From: Gammaproteobacteria bacterium
Lineage (GTDB): Bacteria > Pseudomonadota > Gammaproteobacteria > Pseudomonadales > Azotimanducaceae
Direction of reading: 5' to 3'
Length of the DNA: 64,000 nucleotides
NCBI GenBank assembly: GCA_021773555.1
Contig: JAJFKA010000012.1
Span: forward strand, 92,595-156,594
Position 1 is the stretch's first letter; each line of letters starts with the position of its first letter. The notes beneath the pieces are model-generated. The model was not told the DNA's origin. It saw nothing but the letters and a program-made list of their open reading frames with translations, and ran no database searches. The translations under genes were made by a program, and so were the position numbers. Of the stretch, positions 25,455 through 34,720 are shown piece by piece.

Positions 25455-26021
25455 ATGTTACGCTCCGGTGTAACCGCTCTAATCCTTGCAGGTGGCCGTG
25501 GTTCTCGAATGGAGGGTCAGGACAAAGGTTGGGTCAAACATCTCGGCAAACCGTTGGTCCAGCATGCGATCTCGATCATCTCACCTCAGGTGTCTGAGCT
25601 TGTCGTCAGTATCAATCGAAATGAATCGCGCTATCGCGAGTTGGGAATCGCCTGTTCGATGGATGAGCAAATGGAATACGCAGGGCCACTCATGGGTATC
25701 TGGAGTGCCAGGAAACTCATCAATACCGAGTTCATCTTTGTCATGCCCTGTGACATGCCGGGACTTCCAGGAGACGTGGTTGAACGCCTGTATGAAAATA
25801 TTCGCTCTCATGAAATTTGTGTCGCCCGGGACGAAACGAGACTACAACCGCTTGTGTTCATCGCCAGAACACAAGTCATTGATAGTATTGAGCTTTATTT
25901 GGGGAAAACGGAAAAATCAGTAAAAGGATGGATAAAATCGAGGGACTATCATGCCATCAGCTTTCCAGGCCAACAACAAGCTTTCCAGAACATCAACACT
26001 ACCAGTCAGTTGCAGCGCTAA
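25455..26021 (+). CDS. mobA: Molybdenum cofactor guanylyltransferase
   Basis: 188 residues. MobA transfers GMP to molybdopterin to give the bis-MGD cofactor precursor. N-terminal nucleotide-binding signature LILAGGRGSRMEGQDKGWV (about residues 9-27), the metal-binding FVMPCDMPGLP near 95-105, and the expected LQPLVF core. It stands alone, divergent from yoaA; implies bis-MGD enzymes such as nitrate or formate enzymes elsewhere in the genome. This could be functionally relevant to the selenoprotein gene below, but no molybdoenzyme is in the window. Confidence 0.9.
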   Translation: MLRSGVTALILAGGRGSRMEGQDKGWVKHLGKPLVQHAISIISPQVSELVVSINRNESRYRELGIACSMDEQMEYAGPLMGIWSARKLINTEFIFVMPCDMPGLPGDVVERLYENIRSHEICVARDETRLQPLVFIARTQVIDSIELYLGKTEKSVKGWIKSRDYHAISFPGQQQAFQNINTTSQLQR

Positions 26022-26166
26022 GCCCGAACCAGACTACCTGATATAAGCTACGTCCCTGATTTTCAGTGAGGGATGGGCAATCGCCCACCGCACTTGCGGT
26101 AGTCGGGAATACCTTCTCCGAAGAAAATAAGCCCGGGGAAAAAACCTCTGGGAAAAGCTTCTAACA

Positions 26167-26194
26167 AAGAAAGCCCTCAATCGAGGGCTTTCTT
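26167..26194. terminator. Rho-independent terminator, 12-bp stem
   Basis: AAGAAAGCCCTC pairs with GAGGGCTTTCTT around a 4-nt AATC loop. T-rich sequence follows on both sides (TATTT on plus; TTTGTTAG on minus), so it can end both mobA and the convergent histone-like gene. Two smaller perfect hairpins, GGGC-AATC-GCCC and CCGC-ACTT-GCGG, lie about 80 bp upstream. Confidence 0.85.
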
Positions 26195-26203
26195 ATTTAG
26201 GAG

Positions 26204-26605
26204 CTACTTCTTTTTTCTGGCAGCAGGCTTTTTCTTCGCAGCGGCCTTCTTCTTAGCTGCTGGCTTTTTCTTAGCAGCTTTTTTCTTGGCAGCTGGCTTT
26301 TTCTTGGCAGCTTTTTTCTTGGGCGCTGCTTTTTTCTTGGCTACCTTTTTCTTAGCAGCTTTTTTCTTGGGCGCTGCCTTTTTCTTAGCTACTTTCTTCT
26401 TAGCTACTTTTTTCTTGGCAGCCTTTTTCTTGGGAGCTGCTTTTTTCTTTGCAGCCGCCTTTTTCTTAGCAGCTGGTCTTTTCTTGGCTGCTACTTTTTT
26501 CTTAGCAACTGCCTTCTTCTTAGCAGCTGGTTTTTTCTTAGCAACCGTCTTACGTTTTGCTACTGATTTCTTTGCAGCTTTTTTCTTTTTCGCAACCACT
26601 TTCAT
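26204..26605 (-). CDS. Lysine/alanine-rich histone H1-like protein (AlgP/Hc1 type)
   Basis: 133 residues from the ATG at 26605, which has an AGGAG site 4 bp upstream; an upstream ATG at 26668 is less likely. Nearly the whole chain is repeats of KKKAA, KKKVA, KKKPA and KKKAAP, so the protein is extremely basic and unfolded. Such proteins (AlgP/AlgR3 in Pseudomonas, Hc1-like proteins) bind DNA non-specifically and compact the nucleoid. The repeat number changes easily by slippage. A strong terminator follows. The opposite strand of this gene is open and would encode a Phe/Leu/Ala mirror peptide; that frame is not called. Confidence 0.85.
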   Translation of the reverse strand: MKVVAKKKKAAKKSVAKRKTVAKKKPAAKKKAVAKKKVAAKKRPAAKKKAAAKKKAAPKKKAAKKKVAKKKVAKKKAAPKKKAAKKKVAKKKAAPKKKAAKKKPAAKKKAAKKKPAAKKKAAAKKKPAARKKK

Positions 26606-26867
26606 CGCTCCTATTTTACGTTGAAAAGTTTTAACACTTCGCCCTGCTAACTGACGTCTCCTCGGCACTTTTGTTAGTCACATATTATGACGTTCAAAAA
26701 CAATCACGCTGTCAGTTATCAACACGATGCAAAGTTTAGAAAAAAAAATTCTATTTGCACACCTTTTTTTTACGAAAAATGCAAAAATTTCAGTGTTTTA
26801 CTGCCACGACTTCGAATTTTTCTAACAATTTCGTTGTATCACCTAGATATTGCTACATAAAAAAAAT
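26606..26867. other. AT-rich intergenic region upstream of the histone-like gene
   Basis: 262 bp with many A and T runs (AAAAAAAAA and TTTTTTTT stretches), markedly more AT-rich than the surrounding genes. It should hold the promoter of the histone-like gene and the end of adk transcription. A weak 7-bp AT inverted repeat is visible, but no convincing -35/-10 pair. No gene is seen in it. Confidence 0.6.
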
Positions 26868-27521
26868 TTATTCGTCGAGTATCGAAAATATTTTGTCCTT
26901 GATTTCGGTAGTGTCACCTAGTCCGCTTATCGAGTGATAACCGGTCTTGCCGCCCGATTTTGATGACAATTCTTTGTAGAACTTAACTAACGGTTCTGTT
27001 TGTTCTCGATAAACATTCAATCTTTCCATGATTGTTTCTTCTTTGTCATCTTCCCTTTGGACGAGTTCTTCGCCGGTTTCATCATCTTTTCCCGCAATCC
27101 TGGGTGGATTATTCTGAGTATGATAGATTCTGCCGGATTCGATATGGGTACGTCGGCCACTCAGCCGGGAAATTATTTCCGCATCGGGAACTGATATTTC
27201 AACTACACAATCAATTTCGATTCCCTGGTCAATCAGGGCCTGTGCCTGGGCAATTGTTCTCGGAAAACCATCAAATAGAAATCCAGAACGACAGTCCGGG
27301 GCCTGGATTCGCTCTTTGACAAGATCAATAATAATTTCATCGGTCACGAGTGCGCCGCTTTCCATGACAGATTGCACTTTCTTACCAAGCGGCGATTCGG
27401 CCGCAATCGCCTCTCTCAGCATATCTCCCGTCGAAATCTGGGGAATCGACAGTTTGGCAGTTATAAACTGAGCCTGCGTGCCCTTCCCTACACCTGGGGC
27501 ACCCAAAAGAATCATTTTCAC
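26868..27521 (-). CDS. adk: Adenylate kinase
   Basis: 217 residues (E. coli 214), the long form with a LID domain. It interconverts ATP+AMP and 2 ADP. P-loop [13 protein letters not shown] (residues 7-19), AMP-binding [10 protein letters not shown] (about 31-40), [14 protein letters not shown] (about 84-97) and LID start [15 protein letters not shown] (about 120-134). The LID has no zinc Cys set, as in other Gram-negatives. Confidence 0.96.
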   Translation of the reverse strand: MKMILLGAPGVGKGTQAQFITAKLSIPQISTGDMLREAIAAESPLGKKVQSVMESGALVTDEIIIDLVKERIQAPDCRSGFLFDGFPRTIAQAQALIDQGIEIDCVVEISVPDAEIISRLSGRRTHIESGRIYHTQNNPPRIAGKDDETGEELVQREDDKEETIMERLNVYREQTEPLVKFYKELSSKSGGKTGYHSISGLGDTTEIKDKIFSILDE

Positions 27522-27567
27522 GGTCTTAATCTCCTGTATCGAATAGTTTTGTCGTCAATGCGACCTC

Positions 27568-29793
27568 CTAGGAGGCAATCGACCTTCTGGCAGCAATGAC
27601 GTTGGGCAACTGCTCGATCATCTCCATGATGCGTAGCAAGCGAGTAAGCTGATCAACTTCAATCTGCATTCGCAGGGTTACCTGATTCGACTGTGCACCA
27701 GGCAGTGTATGGATTGATAATACATTGGTCTCCTGGCGCATTAATATCCCGGTGATGTCATACAACAATCCGGCACGGTCGTGAGCAAGCACATCAACCG
27801 TTACAGGGAACGTGGTATTTAGCGCTTGTTCCCAATCAAGACGCACAATGCGTCCATAGACATCCGCCTTTAAAGCCTGGAGACAATCCTGCAGGTGTAC
27901 ATGCACTTTATTGTCATCATCAATAACCCCAACGATGGAATCACCGGGTAATGGATTGCAACACCCTGATATAACGTAATCGAGCCCGCCAAGCCCGGAT
28001 ACAAGCAGGGGCCTCGATGCATCAGCTTCCTGCAGCCCGAGATTCAGTTGTGCTGACCGGACATCCAGATCCGCATGGACCGCTGCGACTTCGGCGAGTT
28101 CGACGACATCGACTTCACCGACGGCAACTGCATAATACATTTCATCTGCCGTTGAAAATTGCACTTTCCTCAGAACTTCGGAGACATCAAACTTGTCGAT
28201 TCCCAGGTGCGAGAGTTCATCAAGGATGATTTTCTTACCTTCAGCGATGTTTTTCTTCTTCTCCCGGTGGCCAAACCAGGCTTGTATTTTTGCCCTGGCC
28301 CTTGCAGTCGTTACATAGCCCAGATGTTCATGCAACCACTCACGCCTCGGTGCTGACTCCTCACCAACGATTATTTCTACCTGGTCACCGGAGCGAAGTA
28401 CCGTGTTCAATGGCACGACACGTCCGTTGATCTTGGCACCTCTACACGTGTGTCCAACTTCGGTATGTACACGATAAGCGAAGTCGACCGGGGTGGCGCC
28501 AGGTGGCATGTCAACCACATGTCCTTCCGGCGTGAACATGTAGATCCGATCGAGGTTTACGTCGGTCAATATCTCCGTTGCCAGCCCCGGTACGTCTTCA
28601 AGCTCCCCCTGCCACTCCAGTATTTGCCTGAGCCACTCAATTCTTTCTTCATAAGCATTGGATCGCTCGGTACCACCCTGGCCCTTATACTCCCAGTGCG
28701 AGCAAACTCCGAACTCAGCATCCCTGTGCATTTCCCGGGTGCGAATCTGCACCTCGAGCACTTTGCCTTCCGGGCCGATCACAGCAGTGTGCAGTGACTG
28801 GTAGCCATTCTCCTTCGGATTCGCAATGTAGTCGTCAAATTCGTGTGGGATGTTTCGCCATAAGCTATGCACAACTCCGAGGGCCCTGTAGCAGTCATCG
28901 ACCTCATCTACCAGCAGTCGCACTGCTCTGACATCGTAGACCTCCGAGAATGAAATACCCTTGCGGCGCATCTTGCGCCAGATACTGTAGATGTGTTTTG
29001 CACGCCCTTCAGGTTCAACTTTGATACCAACCAGTCTTAATTTTTTGTCCAGTTCATGAATTACTGCTTCGATGTAATCCTGGCGTGCGGTTCGTTTTTC
29101 ATCCAACTGTTGCGCGATTCGCTTGTAGGACAGCGGTTCAAGATAACGCAGGGACAAATCTTCCAGTTCCCATTTCAGGTGTCCGATACCCAGACGATGC
29201 GCCAGGGGTGCATATATCTCGAACACCTCGTGTGCCAGGCTAACCTGCTTTTTTGCATTTCCTTTGGCGATCGCGCGTATTGCGCAGGTCCGTTCAGCCA
29301 GCTTGATGAGCGCTACACGCACATCATCAACCAGCGATACCAGCATCCTTCTGGCTTGCTCTAACTGGTCGTTTTTTTCACCCAATACAGGTTTGCGGCT
29401 GCCAAACTGAATATTGCTGATGGCCGCCATTTTCAGAACACCTTCGACAAGACCAGCAACCTCTTCGCCGAAGTTTTTTCGAACATGATTCAGTGTAATC
29501 TGATTTTCGCGAACGGCCCGGTAGATTATTGCCGCGATGATTCCAGCTTCACCAACGCGCAGCTCGCAAATAATTTCTGCCATTTCCAGCCCGATGCGGT
29601 AACTGCTGTGGCCTGCCGCCCACACAGAATTGGTTGCGATCGCTTTTTCTTCTGCCTGCTCCGAGAGCTCGCATGCCTTGCGAATGGCGGCGATATTCAG
29701 CCCAACACTTCGCTCGCCCAGTTTGCAAAGCCAGGTTTCAAGATCAACAGTTCCGTCGATCGAGAGCGGGTGTTCCTCTTTGACCTTTACCAT
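27568..29793 (-). CDS. relA: (p)ppGpp synthetase RelA
   Basis: 741 residues (E. coli 744). RelA makes (p)ppGpp on stalled ribosomes. The N-terminal hydrolase-like domain lacks the HD box expected of SpoT (IIAAIIYRAVRENQIT). The synthetase domain carries EFDDYIANPKENGYQSLHT; the EFDD form is that of synthesis-only RelA. TGS domain near residue 410 (MFTPEGHVVDMPPGATPVDFAYRVHT), then a zinc-finger-like GCCNPLPGDSIVG region and a C-terminal ACT domain. It lies 24 bp after rlmD, the usual neighbour. Confidence 0.95.
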   Translation of the reverse strand: MVKVKEEHPLSIDGTVDLETWLCKLGERSVGLNIAAIRKACELSEQAEEKAIATNSVWAAGHSSYRIGLEMAEIICELRVGEAGIIAAIIYRAVRENQITLNHVRKNFGEEVAGLVEGVLKMAAISNIQFGSRKPVLGEKNDQLEQARRMLVSLVDDVRVALIKLAERTCAIRAIAKGNAKKQVSLAHEVFEIYAPLAHRLGIGHLKWELEDLSLRYLEPLSYKRIAQQLDEKRTARQDYIEAVIHELDKKLRLVGIKVEPEGRAKHIYSIWRKMRRKGISFSEVYDVRAVRLLVDEVDDCYRALGVVHSLWRNIPHEFDDYIANPKENGYQSLHTAVIGPEGKVLEVQIRTREMHRDAEFGVCSHWEYKGQGGTERSNAYEERIEWLRQILEWQGELEDVPGLATEILTDVNLDRIYMFTPEGHVVDMPPGATPVDFAYRVHTEVGHTCRGAKINGRVVPLNTVLRSGDQVEIIVGEESAPRREWLHEHLGYVTTARARAKIQAWFGHREKKKNIAEGKKIILDELSHLGIDKFDVSEVLRKVQFSTADEMYYAVAVGEVDVVELAEVAAVHADLDVRSAQLNLGLQEADASRPLLVSGLGGLDYVISGCCNPLPGDSIVGVIDDDNKVHVHLQDCLQALKADVYGRIVRLDWEQALNTTFPVTVDVLAHDRAGLLYDITGILMRQETNVLSIHTLPGAQSNQVTLRMQIEVDQLTRLLRIMEMIEQLPNVIAARRSIAS

Positions 29794-29817
29794 ATATTGA
29801 GTTTTGTGATTTGTAAC

Positions 29818-31176
29818 TTATGAACGGGTGAGTAGTGCAATTGATTCAACATGCGTCGTATGTGGAAACATGTCGATGATGCCCAATCTTTTCAAGTGAA
29901 ACCCTGCTTCCACCAACATCTGGACGTCTCGTGCGAGCGTTCTCGGATTGCAGGAAACGTACACTACCCTTTCAACTGCGCTGGTTGCAAGTTTTTTGCA
30001 TAGCTCCAGAGCGCCCGTCCTTGGCGGGTCTACAAGAACTTTGTCAATGTCAAGAAGCGAATCTGCAAGGTTTTCCGGATTAAAAAGGTCTAAAACCGAA
30101 AAGCCGGCATTTGTTATCTTGTTACGGTCGCTGTTTTCAGCGGCGCGCGCCACGCTTGCAGCCGTTCCTTCCAAACCGACGACACGATGACATCGCCGTG
30201 CAATGGCCAGGCTGAAATTTCCAATGCCACAAAAAGCATCCAGAACCGTATCGGTGCTGCGAAGCTCCAACAATTCGACCGCCAGGTTCACCATTTGTCT
30301 GTTGATCCCCAGATTGACCTGGGTGAAGTCAAGAGGATGGAATGCCATCTCCAGGTCAAACCGAGGCAACTGGTAGTACAAACGGTCCTCACCTAGCAGC
30401 GGGAAAATTTTGTGTAGAGATTCTGGGTTGCCTGGTTGCAGGTATATGTCCAGCGCGTGAGACTGTCCAAATTGTCGCAGCACTTCAATGTCTGCATGAG
30501 TTAACTCCTCCATGTGCCGGAACAATAGCGCGCAGCCCGTGTCCCCAATCGCAACTTCTATCTGTGGAATCACCCGGGGGTTCGACAACAATTCCACCAA
30601 CGTGGCCAGAGCATTGAGCAGGTTACCAACAGGTTCTTTCAATACGTGGCAGATGGTGAGTTCTGCGATATAGGGTTTCATCTTCTCCCTGAATCCAACA
30701 AGAATTCGGCCTTTCTTTTCCACAAACTTCACGCCAAGGCGAGCCTTACATCGATAGTGAAAACCGTTTCCACTAAGGGGTGGTAGCCATGCATCGGGTT
30801 TGTAGATGCCAAACTCATGCGCCAGTTGTGCCTGCTTGAATTTCAGTTGCGCGCCGGAGGACATATGCTGAAGGCTGCAGCCTCCGCAGTAACCGGCCGC
30901 ATCACAGCGTGCTATCACTCTGTCGGTGGAAGCCTTTTCAATAGTGTCCGCGCGACTATAAAGTCTGCGTCGCTTCTTCGCGAACGGGAAGGAAACAACC
31001 GATTCATCCGGTAGTGACCCGAATACGCCGTGTCTGCCATCACTCGTCAGACCATAGCCATCTTCATGCAATGTGGCGATATCAAGGTGCAATACATCAT
31101 TATTTTTCATGAAGCGGCAATCGCCCGAACCTGTTGATACGGCCCGTTGAATTGTCACGGGGTGAGTTCGTATCAT
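29818..31176 (-). CDS. rlmD: 23S rRNA (uracil-1939-C5)-methyltransferase RlmD
   Basis: 452 residues from the first ATG; an internal ATG at 31110 gives 430 residues and begins just before the conserved region, so the start is uncertain. An FeS-containing SAM enzyme that makes m5U1939 in 23S rRNA. Cysteines of the 4Fe-4S site: CDAAGYCGGC (about residues 90-99). SAM fold: DAFCGIGNFSLAIARRC near 310; catalytic Cys in VYVSCNPRTLARD near 405. The TRAM-like N-terminal region HEDGYGLTSDGRHGVFG is present. It is divergent from nothing; it sits between relA and cysM. Confidence 0.93.
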   Translation of the reverse strand: MIRTHPVTIQRAVSTGSGDCRFMKNNDVLHLDIATLHEDGYGLTSDGRHGVFGSLPDESVVSFPFAKKRRRLYSRADTIEKASTDRVIARCDAAGYCGGCSLQHMSSGAQLKFKQAQLAHEFGIYKPDAWLPPLSGNGFHYRCKARLGVKFVEKKGRILVGFREKMKPYIAELTICHVLKEPVGNLLNALATLVELLSNPRVIPQIEVAIGDTGCALLFRHMEELTHADIEVLRQFGQSHALDIYLQPGNPESLHKIFPLLGEDRLYYQLPRFDLEMAFHPLDFTQVNLGINRQMVNLAVELLELRSTDTVLDAFCGIGNFSLAIARRCHRVVGLEGTAASVARAAENSDRNKITNAGFSVLDLFNPENLADSLLDIDKVLVDPPRTGALELCKKLATSAVERVVYVSCNPRTLARDVQMLVEAGFHLKRLGIIDMFPHTTHVESIALLTRS

Positions 31177-31206
31177 AGCAAACCCACGCCGCAGCAGGTT
31201 AGCCTG

Positions 31207-32106
31207 TCAGTCCTGGGAAAATACCCCGGTCGACAAATATCGGTCGCCGCGATCACAGATAATCGCAACGATTGTTGCGTCTTCAACAACGCTGCTCACC
31301 TGCAGTGCTCCTGCAACGGCACCGCCGGACGAGACGCCGGCAAATATACCTTCTTCACGCGCAAGTTGACGCATGGTGGTTTCGGCCAGTGATTGTTCAA
31401 TGTCGATTACTTCATCTACCATGCTGCGATCATAGATTTTTGGCAGGTAGGCTTCAGGCCAGCGCCGGATACCAGGAATCGCAGATCCTTCCACGGGTTG
31501 TAATCCAATTATCCTGATGCTGGGCTTCACTTCACGAAAATAGCGAGAAGCTCCCATAATTGTTCCCGTGGTGCCCATCGAGCTGACGAAGTGGGTGATC
31601 TCTCCACCAGTTTCCTTATAAATCTCAACCGCTGTACCAAGATAGTGCGCTTCCGGATTATCGGGGTTGGCGAACTGGTCAAGCACTTTGCCCCTGCCCT
31701 CACTCTGCATCTGTTCGGCAAGATCACGGGCACCCTCCATACCTTCGTCTTTACTGACCATAAGTAACTCCGCACCATAAGCGCTCATGGCGCTTTTACG
31801 CTCGTCACTCATGTGGGCCGGCATAATCAGCACCATCCGGTAACCCTTGATCGCTGCGGCCATCGCGAGCGCAATACCTGTATTGCCACTGGTCGCTTCA
31901 ATCAGCGTATCACCCGGTTTGATTTCGCCACGTTCTTCCGCGCGAACAATCATGTTCATGGCCGGTCTGTCTTTGACAGATCCTGCAGGATTGTTCCCTT
32001 CAAGCTTCACCAGAATTGTATTGTTTCGCTCAAGGCCAAGCCGCTGTAGTTTCACCAGAGGCGTATTGCCGATAAATTTTTCAATGGTCGGATACTGCTT
32101 CGCCAT
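31207..32106 (-). CDS. cysM: O-acetylserine sulfhydrylase B (cysteine synthase)
   Basis: 299 residues from the ATG at 32106 (E. coli CysM 303); an upstream in-frame ATG at 32169 is not supported by the family N-terminus, which begins TIEKFIGNTPLVKLQRL. PLP-lysine in NNPAGSVKDRPAMNM (about residues 36-50), the TSGNTG loop near residue 68. CysM rather than CysK is favoured by length and by the neighbourhood of rlmD-relA and a barA/gacS-type gene, as in Pseudomonas. Confidence 0.92.
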   Translation of the reverse strand: MAKQYPTIEKFIGNTPLVKLQRLGLERNNTILVKLEGNNPAGSVKDRPAMNMIVRAEERGEIKPGDTLIEATSGNTGIALAMAAAIKGYRMVLIMPAHMSDERKSAMSAYGAELLMVSKDEGMEGARDLAEQMQSEGRGKVLDQFANPDNPEAHYLGTAVEIYKETGGEITHFVSSMGTTGTIMGASRYFREVKPSIRIIGLQPVEGSAIPGIRRWPEAYLPKIYDRSMVDEVIDIEQSLAETTMRQLAREEGIFAGVSSGGAVAGALQVSSVVEDATIVAIICDRGDRYLSTGVFSQD

Positions 32107-32209
32107 ACACAACTCGTTGATGGAGATTAAATTTAGGGTGCCAATAATAGGAGATCGAGGCAGATTCATATAATATCTGGATCATCTATAGAAATTCCGT
32201 TCAGACATA

Positions 32210-34324
32210 ATGTCGGACTGCCAGGATGTGCAGTGTTCTATAGACCTGACAACAAACAGGACGTTGTCGACAATGAGCAGGATAGCCACAGAATTGATGT
32301 TTCTTATTGCACTACCTCCCGTAGTGCTGGCAATCGTCGCCTTCCTTACCCCAGATCCTCCCAGCTATGTGTTTATCTCGCTCCTGTCAGCGGTAATCCT
32401 GATGTCGATCGCGATCGCTCGATGGATCATGCATGTGTCCATCACGCCGTTAGAGCGCGCTTTAAATCGACTAGGTAGCCCACCGATCCAGCCCGGGAGC
32501 CTGGGATCTCTGGCTGAACAAATCGATGCCCTGGTAGAGCAGGTCGTGCATCAGCAAGTCTGCCAACAAAATAAATTCGAGGTGAGTGTCGGTAATCTCC
32601 AGAAAAATCTACAGGATCGTGAGAACCGGCATTCAGATATCCTAAACCGGGCTCATCGACAAAAAACGGCAGACGAAGCAACGCGTCTTATCGCGCTATC
32701 GCTTCTCAAAGTGCTCGTGGGCATGACCAACAAGGCTAATCACGAAACAACAACGTTGCAGCAGGATGTCGAAAAAATAACTCACACTGTCAGGTTACTG
32801 GACTTTGTGATGAGGCAATCCCTGCAAAAACCTTTCGGAGCAGGGCCCGAACAAGTTAACGTCTGGCAGTTCAGCGACGAGATCATTGGCCTGCTCGACC
32901 CACTCTGTCAGGAAAAGGGAATCGCACTTAATGTGCTCGTCGATGCAGACTGTCCCGTCGAAGTTGAATTGGACTACCGCGATCGCGCACTCATTTTCCT
33001 GTTTGTTCTGCAATACCTGCTTGGACTCACGGATGAGGCAGCCAGCCACCTGATCAGTATTAAGTCCTCACTCCATTTACTTGAACTACATCTTGGTCCC
33101 CGTGATTGTCCCGGTCCTGAACTGTACAACTCATATCTTAAACAACTGCTGGATGACCACCACGAGATTCGCGAAAACACACTGCGCATACCGCTGATCT
33201 CAAAAAATGCTGTATTACAAACTTCCCTTTCCGGGATGGTTGGACTTGTGATCTGCGATGACGAGATCGCAAGAGAAAGCCTGATTGTGCGGCTTCGAGC
33301 GCTTGGTGTGGTACTGGGCGTCGACTTCAAATCAGACAGACTTCAATTTTGCCTGGTGCACAATGTTGACAGCCCGGCATTCAAGGCGATCGTGCCTTAT
33401 CTTAATCCTGACGTAAAAGTCATTGTGCTGAACAGTACCACGCTATATCATCGCAACAACTGGATCCACCTGGGTAGCCCAATCAATCAGCAACGGCTGC
33501 TCGGCTTGTTGACCGAACTGCGCCACAAGTCTTTCCGAGCCGATCTGAACGTAATGATCATTGATGACGATCCAGCCAATCGACGCCTGTTGGAACTGCA
33601 ACTTGAGGAACTGGACTGCCATGTGACCAGTGTCAGTAGTTCAGACCATGCAGTCGAACTTTACAACCGCGATACAACCGATCTCATCCTGCTGGACCTG
33701 CCTCATAACCCGTTGGATGCGGCTCGTGACCTGGTTGGCTTACCAAACGCACCGCCAATAGTGGGGCTCGTTGCGCATATGACCAACGAGAAACAAAAGG
33801 CTTGCATCGAGATGGGGATGGCGCAAATACTTGTCAAACCAATTCGATTGGAAACACTGCGCAGCCTCCTGAATCAACACTTCACGACATCCCAGGAGCC
33901 CACAAAGGCATCAGCAAACCAGGAACAACAACCAGCACTCCCTTGCCACGATGCGAGTCGCGCACTGCGACAGGCGGAAGACCGGCCTGAAATTGCACAC
34001 GAACTATTGCAACTTTTGATGACCAGTCTCCAGCCGGAGTTCCGTAAACTCAACAAGCACTACGCAGAGGCCGACCTTAAAGCCATGCAAAGCGGTTTAA
34101 GCAGGCTCGAAGACATGGCGAAATATTGTGGTGTACCCCGACTCAGCAGCGCTATCAGTGAACTTACCAGCTTATTGGGAGGCGATGGCGCTTCCGCTGA
34201 CCTGCTCAAAGCAGCACTTAATCAACTGCACGCCGAGGCAACCCGGCTGGAATTCTGGTTTCACGACAACCCCAATCCATTTGGGCTGCATAAAACCGAG
34301 CGACATTCACAAACCGTGAAGTGA
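32210..34324 (+). CDS. Degenerate BarA/GacS-family hybrid sensor protein (pseudo-kinase)
   Basis: 704 residues, shorter than BarA/GacS (about 910). Order: two membrane helices (about residues 30-47 and 54-75) with only a few residues between them, so no periplasmic sensor domain; linker and coiled coil (about 95-155); vestigial HisKA where the usual HEIRTPLNGILGFTN aligns with LIALSLLKVLVGMTN, putting Leu160 at the phospho-His; degenerate ATPase without N or G boxes; a receiver-like stretch (343-435); a true receiver with Asp452/453, Asp496 and Lys543; and an HPt-like end where the His of HKLHGS..GVPR is Glu634. Placed where barA/gacS stands in relatives, divergent from cysM. The start could also be ATG 32273. 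Confidence 0.8.
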   Translation: MSDCQDVQCSIDLTTNRTLSTMSRIATELMFLIALPPVVLAIVAFLTPDPPSYVFISLLSAVILMSIAIARWIMHVSITPLERALNRLGSPPIQPGSLGSLAEQIDALVEQVVHQQVCQQNKFEVSVGNLQKNLQDRENRHSDILNRAHRQKTADEATRLIALSLLKVLVGMTNKANHETTTLQQDVEKITHTVRLLDFVMRQSLQKPFGAGPEQVNVWQFSDEIIGLLDPLCQEKGIALNVLVDADCPVEVELDYRDRALIFLFVLQYLLGLTDEAASHLISIKSSLHLLELHLGPRDCPGPELYNSYLKQLLDDHHEIRENTLRIPLISKNAVLQTSLSGMVGLVICDDEIARESLIVRLRALGVVLGVDFKSDRLQFCLVHNVDSPAFKAIVPYLNPDVKVIVLNSTTLYHRNNWIHLGSPINQQRLLGLLTELRHKSFRADLNVMIIDDDPANRRLLELQLEELDCHVTSVSSSDHAVELYNRDTTDLILLDLPHNPLDAARDLVGLPNAPPIVGLVAHMTNEKQKACIEMGMAQILVKPIRLETLRSLLNQHFTTSQEPTKASANQEQQPALPCHDASRALRQAEDRPEIAHELLQLLMTSLQPEFRKLNKHYAEADLKAMQSGLSRLEDMAKYCGVPRLSSAISELTSLLGGDGASADLLKAALNQLHAEATRLEFWFHDNPNPFGLHKTERHSQTVK

Positions 34325-34339
34325 GCCGAACAACCCCGA

Positions 34340-34720
34340 TCAATCCTCCGCAATCGCGAAAGCAACCCCGTATTGTTTCTCATCGCTGATTGAAATATGC
34401 CAACGGCAGATCCCTGCTTTCTCAGCCAGCGTTTGAGCACGTCCGGACAATTCCACAAAAGGTGCGCCAGACTTATGCCGACCAACTGTAATCTGGGTGA
34501 AATGCACACCGTGACCCATTCCTGTTCCAAGCGCTTTCGATACTGCTTCCTTGGCGGCGAACTGGCGAGCGAGGTACTGGACTCGTCCGCCGCCAAGCTT
34601 GTTGTATCTGTCTAGTTCGGAAGCACTGAGTATTTTACGTGCAAATTTTTCACCCCAGCGCTGCTCCGAGGATATGAATCGTGCGGTTTCAACCAGATCA
34701 ACGCCAGTTCCCAGAATCAT
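34340..34720 (-). CDS. acpS: Holo-[acyl-carrier-protein] synthase
   Basis: 126 residues, the family length. It transfers 4'-phosphopantetheine from CoA to acyl carrier protein. GTGVDLVETARF (residues 4-15) with the metal Asp, and FAAKEAVSKALGTGM (about 54-68) with the catalytic Glu. Start overlaps the recO stop by 4 bp. pdxJ, which normally lies between recO and acpS, is absent. Confidence 0.94.
   Translation of the reverse strand: MILGTGVDLVETARFISSEQRWGEKFARKILSASELDRYNKLGGGRVQYLARQFAAKEAVSKALGTGMGHGVHFTQITVGRHKSGAPFVELSGRAQTLAEKAGICRWHISISDEKQYGVAFAIAED

Noticed and set aside
26286..26624. Plus-strand hydrophobic frame rich in FLAAFFLGAAFF
   Set aside because: It is the antisense mirror of the lysine-codon repeats of the histone-like gene.
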